A stretch of DNA of 64,000 nucleotides from Hyphomicrobiales bacterium (GTDB lineage: Bacteria > Pseudomonadota > Alphaproteobacteria > Rhizobiales > Phreatobacteraceae), in assembly GCA_017304475.1 (NCBI GenBank), contig JAFKKV010000018.1:124001-188000 (forward strand), given 5' to 3'. Below are positions 8,612 through 16,599 of this stretch, piece after piece. Made by a program: the position numbers and the translations under genes. The notes beneath the pieces were generated by a model that saw only the letters and a program-made list of their open reading frames with translations, did no database searches and was not told the DNA's origin. How positions within the stretch are numbered: position 1 is the first letter of the stretch; each line of letters starts with the position of its first letter.

Positions 8612-8788
8612 ATGGGTGATGTGGTCAACCTCAAGCGCGTGCGCAAAAACACCGCGCGCGCTGCAGACGAAATGAAGGCCGAGGCCAATCGATTGCGCTT
8701 CGGCCGATCCGGTGCGGAGCGGCGCATCGAGCAAGCCCGGGCCGAACTCGAGGCGCATCGCCTCGACGGCCATAAGCGGACGGAGTGA
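8612..8788 (+). CDS. DUF4169 family small protein (58 aa)
   Basis: A 58-residue basic protein that begins MGDVVNLKRVRK and ends RLDGHKRTE, the typical layout of DUF4169 in alphaproteobacteria: a conserved VVNL start, a charged Ala/Arg/Glu-rich helix with NRLRFGRSGAERR in the middle, and a closing LDGH. It is below the usual 60-codon cut-off, so it is easily missed. The likely ribosome-binding sequence is GGAACAGGG before the ATG. It is followed after 8 bp by a ribbon-helix-helix protein, a pairing found widely in this class. The function is unknown; it may be a partner of the RHH protein. Confidence 0.8.
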   Translation: MGDVVNLKRVRKNTARAADEMKAEANRLRFGRSGAERRIEQARAELEAHRLDGHKRTE

Positions 8789-8796
8789 CGACGACC

Positions 8797-9027
8797 ATGA
8801 AGAGCCATGTCGTCAAACGTTCGATTGTCGTCGAGGGACACAAGACCAGTGTCAGCCTCGAGGACGAGTTCTGGACGGCGGTGAAGGAAATTGCCTCCGA
8901 GCGGCGGGAAACCTTGTCGGATCTGGTCGGCCACATCGACGGTGACCGGACACACGGCAATCTGTCCTCGTCGATCCGCCTCTTTGTCCTCGAATACTAC
9001 AGGTCACGCCACGACAAGCCGGCCTGA
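8797..9027 (+). CDS. Ribbon-helix-helix domain protein
   Basis: A 76-residue protein of the RHH_4 (PF13467) kind. A beta-strand with basic residues (HVVKRSIVVEGHKTSVSLEDEFW, about 4-26) leads into two helices and ends LFVLEYYRSRH. RHH proteins are usually dimeric DNA-binding regulators. I chose the ATG at 8797; a GTG at 8785 overlapping the DUF4169 stop is possible but has no better start signal. With DUF4169 just upstream it forms a small two-gene unit, presumably co-transcribed. Target genes cannot be deduced, though self-regulation through the AT-rich repeats upstream is a reasonable guess. Confidence 0.8.
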   Translation: MKSHVVKRSIVVEGHKTSVSLEDEFWTAVKEIASERRETLSDLVGHIDGDRTHGNLSSSIRLFVLEYYRSRHDKPA

Positions 9028-9178
9028 ACGCGACAACCGGGCTCTATAAACAATCCATAAAATTCATCGGTACAGTGGCGGCCCGGCGCTTGTGTTCCAG
9101 CGGTCACCGTGATGTCATCCGCGCGCGAAAGCACCTTCCCAAAATGGGGAATTCCAGGGGTGCTCGGAGCGGGGGAAA

Positions 9179-9718
9179 ATGCCTGACACCGACATGAATG
9201 TGACTGCGGAGCCTCGTGGTCGGATCAAGAGCCCGCAGGACCTGATAGCGGGCCTTTTTCTCGTGGCCTTCGGGCTGTTTTGTTTGTGGGCCTCGTCGAA
9301 CCTTTCGGGTGGACGCGGCGCCAATCTCGGCCCGGGTTCATTCCCGCGCGGCCTGTCATTCTTGCTGATGGCAGTCGGTGTGGTCGTCATCGTACAGGGT
9401 TTCACCACCATCGGCCCGAAGCTCGAAACGTGGTCGATGCGTGGCCCGGTCTTTGTTCTCGGAGCTGTCTTGCTGTTCGCGGCGACGATCCGTGGCATGA
9501 CATTGACCATTCCGGGCTTTGGGTCGGTGAATATCATCCCGCCGCTCGGCCTTGTCGTTGCCGGGCCGCTGGCGCTGATGATATCGGCCTGCGCGGCAAA
9601 GGATACGCGCTGGCTGCCGAATGTCATATTTTCCGTCATCATGACAGCCTTCTGTATCCTGCTATTTAAGGTTGCACTGAAACTTCCAATTCCAGTCGCC
9701 CCCTGGGCAGGTTACTGA
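9179..9718 (+). CDS. tctB: Tripartite tricarboxylate transporter, small membrane subunit TctB
   Basis: A 179-residue inner-membrane protein with about four predicted helices (near 22-40, 60-78, 92-108, 120-140 and a last one at 150-170). The family features LGPGSFPRGL near residues 49-58 and an RGPVFVLGAVLLF helix are visible. It is the small partner of TctA in secondary solute uptake systems driven by an ion gradient. It is 10 bp from tctA. A periplasmic TctC binding protein, normally in the same operon, is not encoded upstream or downstream here, so it must come from elsewhere. The substrate is unknown. Confidence 0.85.
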   Translation: MPDTDMNVTAEPRGRIKSPQDLIAGLFLVAFGLFCLWASSNLSGGRGANLGPGSFPRGLSFLLMAVGVVVIVQGFTTIGPKLETWSMRGPVFVLGAVLLFAATIRGMTLTIPGFGSVNIIPPLGLVVAGPLALMISACAAKDTRWLPNVIFSVIMTAFCILLFKVALKLPIPVAPWAGY

Positions 9719-9728
9719 GGGGTAGGCT

Positions 9729-11297
9729 ATGGATATGCTCGCCAATCTTTGGCTCGGCTTCGGCGTTACGCTGGAGTTGAAGCCTATTTCATTCACCCTT
9801 TTTGGTTATCTTGAACAGGCGGTCATCTACCGGCTGCCGATCAATATCTTCCTCTGTTTCCTCGGCTGTATGATCGGCACCCTGGTCGGTGTACTGCCGG
9901 GCGTCGGCCCGATCGCCACCATCGCGATGCTCTTGCCGATCACCTTCGGGCTCGATCCGGTCGGCGCGCTGATCATGTTGGCCGGCATCTATTACGGGGC
10001 GCAGTACGGCGGTTCGACCACCGCCATTCTGGTCAATATTCCAGGTGAGGCGACGTCGGTCGTCACCGTGCTGGACGGCCATCAGATGGCGCGCCAAGGC
10101 CGCGCCGGCGTGGCATTGGGAATCTCGGCCATCGGCTCGTTCTTCGCCGGCACGGTCGCCACCATCATCATTGCCGCTCTGGCCATTCCGCTGACCCGGG
10201 TCGCTCTCTTGTTCGGTCCGGCCGAGTATTTCTCGCTGATGGTCATGGGCCTGATCTTCGCGGTGGTGCTGGCGCGCGGTTCGGTGGTCAAGGCGGTCGC
10301 CATGGTGCTTTGCGGGCTCATGCTGTCGACCGTCGGTCAGGACCTGGAGACCGGTGCCGACCGCATGACGTTCCGCTGGGCGGAGCTCTCCGATGGTCTC
10401 GACTTCGCCGCCATCGCCATGGGCATGTTTGGTTTCGCCGAAATTCTGCGCAATCTGGAGAGCCCGGAAACGCGCGACGTCCTGAAGAACAAGATCGGCC
10501 GGCTGCTGCCGAGCTGGCAGGATTTGAAGGATTCGGCCGCGCCGGTTCTGCGCGGCACCGTCATCGGCTCGGCGCTCGGTATTTTGCCCGGCAACGGCGC
10601 CGTGCTTGGGCCGTTTGCCAGCTATGCCGTCGAGAAGAAGATCGCCAAGGATCCCTCGCGCTTCGGCAAAGGGGCGATCGAGGGCGTGGCCGGACCGGAA
10701 AGCGCCAACAATGCCGGCGCGCAGACCTCGTTCATCCCGCTCCTGACGCTCGGCATCCCCCCGAACGCCGTGATGGCGCTGATGGTCGGCGCCATGACCA
10801 TTCACGGCATCGTGCCGGGGCCGCAGGTCATGGAAAAGCGGCCCGATCTGTTCTGGGGCATGATCGCCTCCATGTGGATCGGCAATCTCATGCTGCTGAT
10901 CATCAACATGCCGCTGATCGGTCTTTGGGTGAAACTCCTGAAGGTGCCCTACAACATGCTGTTCCCCGCGATCATCATGTTCTGTTCAATCGGCATCTAC
11001 TCGATCAACAACAATCCGTTCGACGTGGTGATCACCGCCTTCTTCGGTTTCGTCGGCTATGCCCTGATGAAAATGGGCTTCGAGGTCGCGCCGCTGCTGC
11101 TCGGCTTCGTGCTGGGCAAACTGATGGAGGAATATCTTCGCCGCTCCATCCTGATGTCGCGTGGCGACTGGTCGGTCTTTGTCGATTTCGTCAACCGTCC
11201 GATTTCGGCCGGCCTGATCGTCATCGCAGTCGTTCTGGCCGCTATTTCGTTCATGCCGGCGATCAACAAGAGCCGCGACGAGGTCTTCACCGAGTGA
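9729..11297 (+). CDS. tctA: Tripartite tricarboxylate transporter permease TctA
   Basis: A 522-residue permease with about eleven to twelve hydrophobic helices. It shows the highly conserved glycine-rich blocks of TctA: GVLPGVGPIATIAMLLP and YYGAQYGGSTTAILVNIPGE in the first half, and the repeated-fold counterpart ILPGNGAVLGPFASYAVEK with the later LTLGIPPNAVMALMVGA in the second. These internal repeats form the transport path. Together with TctB it imports carboxylates bound by an extracytoplasmic receptor. Length and motifs are normal. A hairpin follows the stop. The substrate (citrate, tartrate, terephthalate or other) cannot be told without the missing binding protein. Confidence 0.9.
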   Translation: MDMLANLWLGFGVTLELKPISFTLFGYLEQAVIYRLPINIFLCFLGCMIGTLVGVLPGVGPIATIAMLLPITFGLDPVGALIMLAGIYYGAQYGGSTTAILVNIPGEATSVVTVLDGHQMARQGRAGVALGISAIGSFFAGTVATIIIAALAIPLTRVALLFGPAEYFSLMVMGLIFAVVLARGSVVKAVAMVLCGLMLSTVGQDLETGADRMTFRWAELSDGLDFAAIAMGMFGFAEILRNLESPETRDVLKNKIGRLLPSWQDLKDSAAPVLRGTVIGSALGILPGNGAVLGPFASYAVEKKIAKDPSRFGKGAIEGVAGPESANNAGAQTSFIPLLTLGIPPNAVMALMVGAMTIHGIVPGPQVMEKRPDLFWGMIASMWIGNLMLLIINMPLIGLWVKLLKVPYNMLFPAIIMFCSIGIYSINNNPFDVVITAFFGFVGYALMKMGFEVAPLLLGFVLGKLMEEYLRRSILMSRGDWSVFVDFVNRPISAGLIVIAVVLAAISFMPAINKSRDEVFTE

Positions 11298-11304
11298 TGT
11301 TGCG

Positions 11305-11333
11305 ATCCGGCGCGGGCTCGCCCCGCGCCGGAT
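11305..11333 (+). terminator. Hairpin after tctA
   Basis: ATCCGGCGCGGG (11305-11316) pairs perfectly with CCCGCGCCGGAT (11322-11333) around a 5-base loop, directly after the tctA stop. No T-run follows, so it may act as an RNA 3'-end stabiliser or Rho-assisted terminator. Confidence 0.5.
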
Positions 11334-11470
11334 GTCCGCGCCTGGCGAAGGCGCGCGAGACGGTGGCCGTTTCCGGCGGTTGGCGAAAGCCGCCGATGTA
11401 ACGAAACGGCCTGCCGGTTCCGAACAGGCTCGTAAGCCGGTACTCCCGCATCCGGGGAGGCCGCGGCCCG

Positions 11471-11959
11471 ATGATCGGAACCCCTGCCATGTCTTTCCCG
11501 CCACCGCTGTCCCGCCGCAGGCTCATCCAATCGGGTGGGGCCGGCCTCGCCATGATCGCCGGCCTGCCGGCCGAGGCCGCCGAGATCTACACCCGCGCGC
11601 TGTCGTCGCTGGGGGCCGGCGGCTACGATGTCGTCGCCTATTTCTCCTCGGGCGCGCCGGTGGTGGGGTCACCGGGCTTCAGCCATCGCTGGAAGGGCGC
11701 GACCTGGCGGTTTTCGAGCGCGGCCAACCGGGATGCCTTCGCGCTGGCGCCGGAACGTTATGCGCCCGCCTATGGCGGCCACTGCGCCTGGGCGGCCTCG
11801 CAGGGCTATCGCGCGGCCGGCGATCCCCGCCAGTGGCGCATCGTCGAGGGGCGCCTGTTCTTCAATTACGACGCCGATGTGCACCGGCGCTGGCAGAACA
11901 ATATTGCCGACTTCATTGCCGCCGGTGACCGGCATTGGCCGGCGCTCGCGGCGCAATGA
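11471..11959 (+). CDS. Exported YHS-domain protein
   Basis: A 162-residue protein with a twin-arginine type signal (SRRRLIQSGGAGLAMIAGLPAEA, RR at 15-17, cleavage after about residue 37). The mature part has YHS-domain features: GYDVVAYF (51-58) and YGGHCAWA (101-108), followed by WRIVEGRLFFNYD. YHS domains often bind metal. Tat export suggests a folded cofactor-bearing protein in the periplasm. GGAGG lies 10 bp before the ATG at 11471; a second ATG at 11489 is also possible. It stands alone between the tct genes and DUF2853. Its role is unknown. Confidence 0.75.
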   Translation: MIGTPAMSFPPPLSRRRLIQSGGAGLAMIAGLPAEAAEIYTRALSSLGAGGYDVVAYFSSGAPVVGSPGFSHRWKGATWRFSSAANRDAFALAPERYAPAYGGHCAWAASQGYRAAGDPRQWRIVEGRLFFNYDADVHRRWQNNIADFIAAGDRHWPALAAQ

Positions 11960-12122
11960 GATGGCCGTTTAAGAAACGGTGGTGACAATAGCCTGGAAGC
12001 GGCGTTTTTTTTGGCACGTTTCTATCGAAACAAGCCGGTGACGCTGGGAAATCTTGGTGCTAGCGTTGTCGCCCGCGCGGCTCCACTGGGCTGGGCGGGC
12101 CACAACGGCGAGAGGGAGCACC

Positions 12123-12443
12123 ATGAGCGACTGGCTGGCAGACGTGAAGAAGTATGCGCCTAAAGCGAACGAAGCGGCCGTGACCGGCATCATAAAATAT
12201 CTCGGAATCGCATTGCGAAACCGGGATTCGTCGCTGGTTTCCTTTACCGACCCGAAAGAAGTCGATCGCGTGAAACAGAATTTCGCGATCAAGAAGCTCG
12301 GCCTCACCGACGAGCCGGCGATCGATGCCGCGCTCACCAAGGTTCATGATGCGATGAAGGCCGACAAGACGAAGAACCGCGTGACGGTTTACTATCTCCT
12401 CGCCGACCACTTCAAGAAATTGGACATGTTCGTCAAGAAATAA
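12123..12443 (+). CDS. DUF2853 family protein
   Basis: A 106-residue soluble, Lys-rich protein that starts MSDWLADVKKYAP and ends KKLDMFVKK, matching DUF2853. The ATG at 12123 follows GAGAGGGAGC, a clear ribosome-binding sequence; the frame stays open 23 codons upstream but that part has no family match. Predicted to be all-helical. Members are small single-domain proteins of unknown function in alphaproteobacteria and Bacteroidetes. A strong terminator 24 bp after the stop makes this a single-gene transcript. Its upstream region has a T-run of eight at about 12004-12011. Confidence 0.8.
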   Translation: MSDWLADVKKYAPKANEAAVTGIIKYLGIALRNRDSSLVSFTDPKEVDRVKQNFAIKKLGLTDEPAIDAALTKVHDAMKADKTKNRVTVYYLLADHFKKLDMFVKK

Positions 12444-12466
12444 GGCGAGCCATGCCTTGCCCGAAG

Positions 12467-12490
12467 CGCCGCCCGGCCGGGCGGCGTTTT
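12467..12490 (+). terminator. Rho-independent terminator after DUF2853
   Basis: A perfect palindrome CGCCGCCCGG/CCGGGCGGCG (12467-12486) is followed at once by TTTT (12487-12490), 24 bp after the DUF2853 stop. Confidence 0.85.
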
Positions 12491-12601
12491 CATGTCGGCT
12501 GCCGTTGGCGGCGGCCGCCTGTGGGCCATGCGATCAGGCCGCTGCGCGACCCCGCTCGATCGGGTTATAATGCCGCAGATTCGCCCGACCGAGAGGCTCC
12601 G

Positions 12602-13396
12602 TTGCGCCAATATCACGATCTCATGCAGCGTGTGCTCGACACCGGCACCCGCAAGGACGACCGTACCGGAACCGGCACGCTCTCCGTTTTTGGTCATCAG
12701 ATGCGCTTCGATCTGGGCGCTGGCTTCCCGATGCTGACCACCAAGAAGCTGCATCTGAAGTCGATCATCCACGAATTGCTCTGGTTCCTGAAGGGCGACA
12801 CCAATATCGCCTATCTCAAGGCCCATGGCGTTTCCATCTGGGACGACTGGGCCGATGCCGCGGGCGATCTCGGCCCGGTCTATGGCAAGCAGTGGCGGTC
12901 CTGGGCCGCGCCCGACGGGCGTGTCATCGACCAGATGGCCAATCTCGTCACGATGCTGCGCAAGAACCCGGATTCGCGCCGGCTGATCGTCTCGGCCTGG
13001 AACCCGGCGGATGTCGATGCCATGGCGCTGCCGCCGTGCCATTGCCTCTTCCAGTTCTACGTGGCCGATGGCCGGCTCTCCTGCCAGCTCTACCAGCGTT
13101 CGGCCGACATCTTCCTCGGCGTGCCCTTCAATATCGCAAGCTATGCCCTGCTGACCCTCATGGTCGCCCAGGTCGCGGGGCTGAAGCCGGGCGATTTCGT
13201 CCATACGCTGGGCGACGCCCATCTCTATGTGAACCACCTGGACCAGGCGCGCCTGCAGCTGACACGCCAGCCCAGGCCCTTGCCGACCATGACGCTCAAT
13301 CCGGCGGTGAAGGACCTGTTCGGCTTCAGCTATGACGATTTCACCCTGACCGGCTACGAGGCCGACGCGCATATCAAGGCGCCGGTGGCGGTGTGA
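12602..13396 (+). CDS. thyA: Thymidylate synthase
   Basis: Makes dTMP from dUMP with methylene-tetrahydrofolate as donor. I place the start at the TTG at 12602: it gives exactly 264 residues as in E. coli ThyA, follows GAGAGG, and yields MRQYHDLMQRVLD like E. coli. No ATG is available at that point, and the open frame upstream crosses a terminator. The catalytic Cys146 sits in LPPCHC; the dUMP-binding arginines (RTGTGT at 21-26, RR at 126-127, QRSAD at 165-169) and the C-terminal IKAPVAV are all present. It overlaps the next gene (TGATG) and is two genes upstream of folA, which regenerates its cofactor. Confidence 0.96.
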   Translation: MRQYHDLMQRVLDTGTRKDDRTGTGTLSVFGHQMRFDLGAGFPMLTTKKLHLKSIIHELLWFLKGDTNIAYLKAHGVSIWDDWADAAGDLGPVYGKQWRSWAAPDGRVIDQMANLVTMLRKNPDSRRLIVSAWNPADVDAMALPPCHCLFQFYVADGRLSCQLYQRSADIFLGVPFNIASYALLTLMVAQVAGLKPGDFVHTLGDAHLYVNHLDQARLQLTRQPRPLPTMTLNPAVKDLFGFSYDDFTLTGYEADAHIKAPVAV

Positions 13397-13707
13397 TGTC
13401 GCAGCTGTCGGTCGTACAGGCCCGTGCCGAGCGCATCAGCCGGCAATATGAGGCGGCGTTCGGCATCGCGCCGGGCGAGGACTGGATCGTTTTCAAGCTG
13501 CAGGAGGAGCTGGGCGAGCTGACCCAGGCCTATCTCGCGGCGACGGCACGTTCGCGGCACAAGGCCGAGGGCGACGGCGCGCGCGACGCTCTGGCCCGCG
13601 AGATCGCCGATGTGTTGGGGTTCACCTTGGCGCTGGCCGAGCGCCTGGGCATCGACGCCGGCGCGGCGCTGGAGGCCAAGTGGATGCGCTACGAGGCCGC
13701 GTCATGA
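13396..13707 (+). CDS. MazG-like nucleotide pyrophosphohydrolase
   Basis: A 103-residue all-alpha NTP pyrophosphohydrolase of the MazG-like superfamily. The metal-binding pattern is visible as KLQEELGELTQAY (about residues 35-47) and EIADVLGF (about 70-77). It should cleave a nucleoside triphosphate to monophosphate and pyrophosphate; the placement between thyA and folA suggests a dUTP/dCTP or house-cleaning role in thymidylate supply. The ATG shares one base with the thyA stop, and its own stop overlaps folA (ATGA), so all three are translationally coupled. The substrate is inferred from context only. Confidence 0.8.
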   Translation: MSQLSVVQARAERISRQYEAAFGIAPGEDWIVFKLQEELGELTQAYLAATARSRHKAEGDGARDALAREIADVLGFTLALAERLGIDAGAALEAKWMRYEAAS

Positions 13708-14222
13708 CGCCGGTCATGATGATCGCCAATGTCGGGTCGAACGGCGCCATCGGCCGCGGCAATACGCTGCTCTGGCGGCTGAAGACCGACATGGCGGGGT
13801 TTCGGGCGGCGACGCTGGGCAAGCCGGTGGTCATGGGGCGCAAGACCTTCGAGAGCCTCGGCCGGCCCTTGCCCAAGCGCCTCAATATCGTGATCACCCG
13901 CCGTCCCGGCCTGTCGCTCGCCGGTGCTGTCGTGACCTCCGGACTGGCCGCGGCCCTCGGCGTGGCCCATGCCGAGGCGCTGCGTTCGGGGGCCGCCGAG
14001 ATCGTCGTCATCGGCGGCGCCGACATCTATGCGCAGGCCATGCCGCTCGCCGGTCGGCTGCTGATCACCCATGTCGATGACGCCCCCGAGGCGGATGCTT
14101 TCTTCCCCGCGATCGATCCGTCCGCATGGACGGGCCGCGACATATCCGCCTATCCCGCGGGTCCGGTCGACGATCATTCCTTTCGCGTGGTGGAATATCG
14201 CCGCGCCGCCCGCAGCGCCTGA
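13704..14222 (+). CDS. folA: Dihydrofolate reductase
   Basis: A 172-residue enzyme that reduces dihydrofolate with NADPH and so recycles the cofactor spent by ThyA. Seen in order: IANVGSNGAIGRGNTLLWRLKTDM at the N-terminus with the catalytic acid Asp29 (Asp27 in E. coli), the NADPH-binding MGRKTFESLGRPLPKR, and the conserved IGGADIYAQAMPLA. The ATG at 13704 overlaps the MazG-like stop by 4 bp and gives normal length; the frame extends eight codons further but into the previous gene. It is the third and last gene of the thyA set. Confidence 0.95.
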   Translation: MTPVMMIANVGSNGAIGRGNTLLWRLKTDMAGFRAATLGKPVVMGRKTFESLGRPLPKRLNIVITRRPGLSLAGAVVTSGLAAALGVAHAEALRSGAAEIVVIGGADIYAQAMPLAGRLLITHVDDAPEADAFFPAIDPSAWTGRDISAYPAGPVDDHSFRVVEYRRAARSA

Positions 14223-14331
14223 TCTCCCCTGGCGTCAGCTCGAAGGCCAGCCTATGGTTTTTGCTGAAGTTTCCGGGCTGTCCTCGTTCACCACGAGGCC
14301 GTAATGCGGCAATGACGCAGACGGCATCGCG

Positions 14332-14360
14332 TTGAAAGGAAGGGGCTGCTCTTCTATATC
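14332..14360 (+). promoter_or_regulatory. Candidate promoter of hflKC
   Basis: TTGAAA (14332-14337) and TATATC (14355-14360) are separated by 17 bp, 58 bp upstream of the hflK start. The TTGAAA box resembles alphaproteobacterial heat-shock (RpoH) -35 elements, which would suit an envelope protease regulator, but the -10 fits the housekeeping factor equally well. Confidence 0.5.
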
Positions 14361-14417
14361 CGTGGGCAACAGAGGCGCCTTTGGGCGCCGCCCGGCTTTC
14401 TCAGCGAGGACATCTTC

Positions 14418-15557
14418 ATGCCGTGGAACAATCAAGGCGGCGGCGGCCCATGGGGCGGCGGCGGTGGTGGCGGCGGTCCGAAGGGACCCTGGGGGCAGGG
14501 CCCCCAGAGCGGCGGCCAACCCCCCGACCTCGAAGAGCTGATCCGCAAGAGCCAGGAGCGGCTGAAGAGCGTGCTGCCCGGCGGTGGCGGCAATATCGGC
14601 GCCAAGGGTATCGCGCTGATCGCGATCCTCGCGGCGATCATCTATGGCCTGACCGGCTTCTATACGGTCAGCCAGAACGAGGTCGGCGTGAACACCGTGT
14701 TCGGCCGCCATATCGGCAACGCCGCGCCGGGCCTGAACTGGAACCCGCCGTCACCGTTCGGCGCGGTCTACCGGGTGCCGGTCACCGACGTGCGTCGGAC
14801 CGAGGTCGGCTATCGCTCCGGCGGCGGCCCGCGCGGCGGCAATCGCGACGTGCTCGAAGAGAGCCTGATGCTGACCGGCGACGAGAACATCATCGATATC
14901 GACCTGGAAGTGCAGTGGGACGTCAACGCGGCCCAGGTCGCCGATTTCGTGTTCCAGATGCAGAATCCGGAAGGCACGGTGAAATCGGTCGCCGAGAGCG
15001 CGCTGCGCGAGGCGGTCGGCCGGCGCAACATCCAGCCGATCCTGACCACCGATCAGTCGGCGATCGCCGCCGAGATCCGCACCCTCATGCAGAAGACGCT
15101 CGACGACTACCATTCGGGCGTCAATGTGCGCGTCGTGCAGCTGCTGTCGGCCTTGCCGCCGCAGCAGGTGCGAGGCGCGTTCCTCGACGTCAACGCGGCG
15201 CAGCAGGACCAGAGCCGGGTCCAGAACGAAGCCCGCACCTATGCGAGCCAGGTGGTTCCCGAGGCGCGCGGCCGCGCCGCGCAGACGCTGCAGGAGGCCG
15301 AGGCCTATCGCGACCGCGTCGTCGCCGAGGCGAACGGTCAGGCGAGCCGCTTCACCCAGGTCTACGAGCAATATCGCCGGGCGCCCGACGTGACGCGCGA
15401 GCGGATGTTCCTGGAGACCATGGAGCGGGTGCTCGGTGGCACCGACAAGATCATCATCGATCAGCCCGGCGGCAATGGCGTCCAGCCGTTCCTGCCGCTT
15501 GATCAGCTCACCACCCGTCGCCCGCAGGCCGGCACCACGCAGGGGACGACGCGATGA
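14418..15557 (+). CDS. hflK: FtsH protease modulator HflK
   Basis: A 379-residue SPFH/prohibitin-family protein. The first 35 residues are an extreme Gly/Pro/Trp-rich cytoplasmic tail (PWNNQGGGGPWGGGG and so on), typical of HflK. A transmembrane helix lies at about 63-81 and the band-7 domain begins at YTVSQNEVGVNTVFG. A long helical region rich in Ala, Glu and Arg follows, and the tail is Gln/Thr-rich. With HflC it forms a large cage around FtsH in the inner membrane and tunes degradation of membrane proteins. It overlaps hflC by 4 bp (ATGA). The ATG follows GCGAGGACA. Confidence 0.93.
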   Translation: MPWNNQGGGGPWGGGGGGGGPKGPWGQGPQSGGQPPDLEELIRKSQERLKSVLPGGGGNIGAKGIALIAILAAIIYGLTGFYTVSQNEVGVNTVFGRHIGNAAPGLNWNPPSPFGAVYRVPVTDVRRTEVGYRSGGGPRGGNRDVLEESLMLTGDENIIDIDLEVQWDVNAAQVADFVFQMQNPEGTVKSVAESALREAVGRRNIQPILTTDQSAIAAEIRTLMQKTLDDYHSGVNVRVVQLLSALPPQQVRGAFLDVNAAQQDQSRVQNEARTYASQVVPEARGRAAQTLQEAEAYRDRVVAEANGQASRFTQVYEQYRRAPDVTRERMFLETMERVLGGTDKIIIDQPGGNGVQPFLPLDQLTTRRPQAGTTQGTTR

Positions 15558-16477
15558 ACTCGACCACCAAACTGGTTCTCGGCATCGTCGCCGCCGTGAT
15601 CGTCTTCGCGCTGGCCAATTCGTTCTTCGTGGTCCAGCAGACCCAGCACGCCATCGTGCTGCGTTTCGGCCAGGTCGTGCGCCAGCCGATCAGCGATCCC
15701 GGGCTCTATTTCAAGCTGCCCTTCGTCGACAATGTGGTGCCGCTCGACAAGCGCACGCTCGATCTCGACCTGCCGGTTCAGTCGGTGCTCTCCACCGATC
15801 GGCAGAATCTCGACGTCGACGCCTTCGCCCGCTACCGGATCACTCAGCCGCTACGCTTCTTCCAGACCGTGCGCACGGTGCCCAATGCCAATACCCGGCT
15901 TGCCAGCTTCGTGAACTCGTCGATGCGTAACGTCATCGCCGGCACCACCATGTCGGCGCTGATCCGCACCGATCGCGGCCTGCTGATGAACCGCATCCAG
16001 GAAGAGGTGAATCGCGAGGCCGGCACGCTCGGCGTCGAGATCGTCGACCTCAGGCTGACCCGCGTCGACCTGCCCCAGGTCAACCAGGAAGCGGTGTTCA
16101 ACCGCATGCAGACCGAGCGGCGCCAGGAAGCGGCCGATCTGCGGGCCACCGGCAGCCAGGCGGCGGTCACCATTCGCGCGCGGGCCGATCGCGAGGTCAC
16201 CGGCATTCTCGCCGAGGCCAACCGGCGGGCCGACGAGCTGCGCGGCGCGGGCGATGCCGAACGGAACAAGATCTTCGCCGAGGCCTATGGCCGCGATCCG
16301 AACTTCTTCTCCTTCTATCGCACCATGCAGGCCTATGAGCAGAGCATGAAGCAGGGTGACACCCGCATGGTCATCTCGCCGAATTCGGATTTCTTCCGCT
16401 ATTTCGGCGACGCTTCCGGGCGGCGAAACGGGCCGACACCGGCCCGGGCGGCGGATGCACCTCCAGCCAGCCACTGA
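15554..16477 (+). CDS. hflC: FtsH protease modulator HflC
   Basis: A 307-residue SPFH-domain partner of HflK. One membrane helix lies at about residues 6-26, followed by QQTQHAIVLRFGQVVR and the DPGLYFKLPFVDNV motif of the band-7 domain. The central part holds the HflC signature VDLRLTRVDLPQVNQEAVFNRMQTERRQEA. The last 20 or so residues (RRNGPTPARAADAPPASH) are low-complexity. It is coupled to hflK through an ATGA overlap and followed by a strong terminator. The HflKC complex acts in the inner membrane on FtsH. Confidence 0.93.
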   Translation: MNSTTKLVLGIVAAVIVFALANSFFVVQQTQHAIVLRFGQVVRQPISDPGLYFKLPFVDNVVPLDKRTLDLDLPVQSVLSTDRQNLDVDAFARYRITQPLRFFQTVRTVPNANTRLASFVNSSMRNVIAGTTMSALIRTDRGLLMNRIQEEVNREAGTLGVEIVDLRLTRVDLPQVNQEAVFNRMQTERRQEAADLRATGSQAAVTIRARADREVTGILAEANRRADELRGAGDAERNKIFAEAYGRDPNFFSFYRTMQAYEQSMKQGDTRMVISPNSDFFRYFGDASGRRNGPTPARAADAPPASH

Positions 16478-16491
16478 TCTCTTCCCTCTCG

Positions 16492-16523
16492 GGCCGTCGC
16501 GACTCCGTCGCGGCGGCCTTTTT
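16492..16523 (+). terminator. Rho-independent terminator after hflC
   Basis: Arms GGCCGTCGCGAC (16492-16503) and GTCGCGGCGGCC (16507-16518) pair over 12 bp with one wobble and a 3-base loop, followed by TTTTT (16519-16523), 14 bp after the hflC stop. Confidence 0.88.
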
Positions 16524-16599
16524 CCATCGCGCCGGAAAAGCGTGCCAAAGAACACGTGCCAATAACGCGTGCTGACAACGCGCCCGATGAAAGTGCGCC

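Noticed and set aside
8433..8675. 80-codon frame upstream of the DUF4169 gene
   Set aside because: It is out of frame with, and overlaps, the recognisable DUF4169 gene, and has no family features.
12452..12601. Upstream extension of the thyA reading frame
   Set aside because: It crosses the DUF2853 terminator and encodes Arg/Pro-rich sequence absent from thymidylate synthases.
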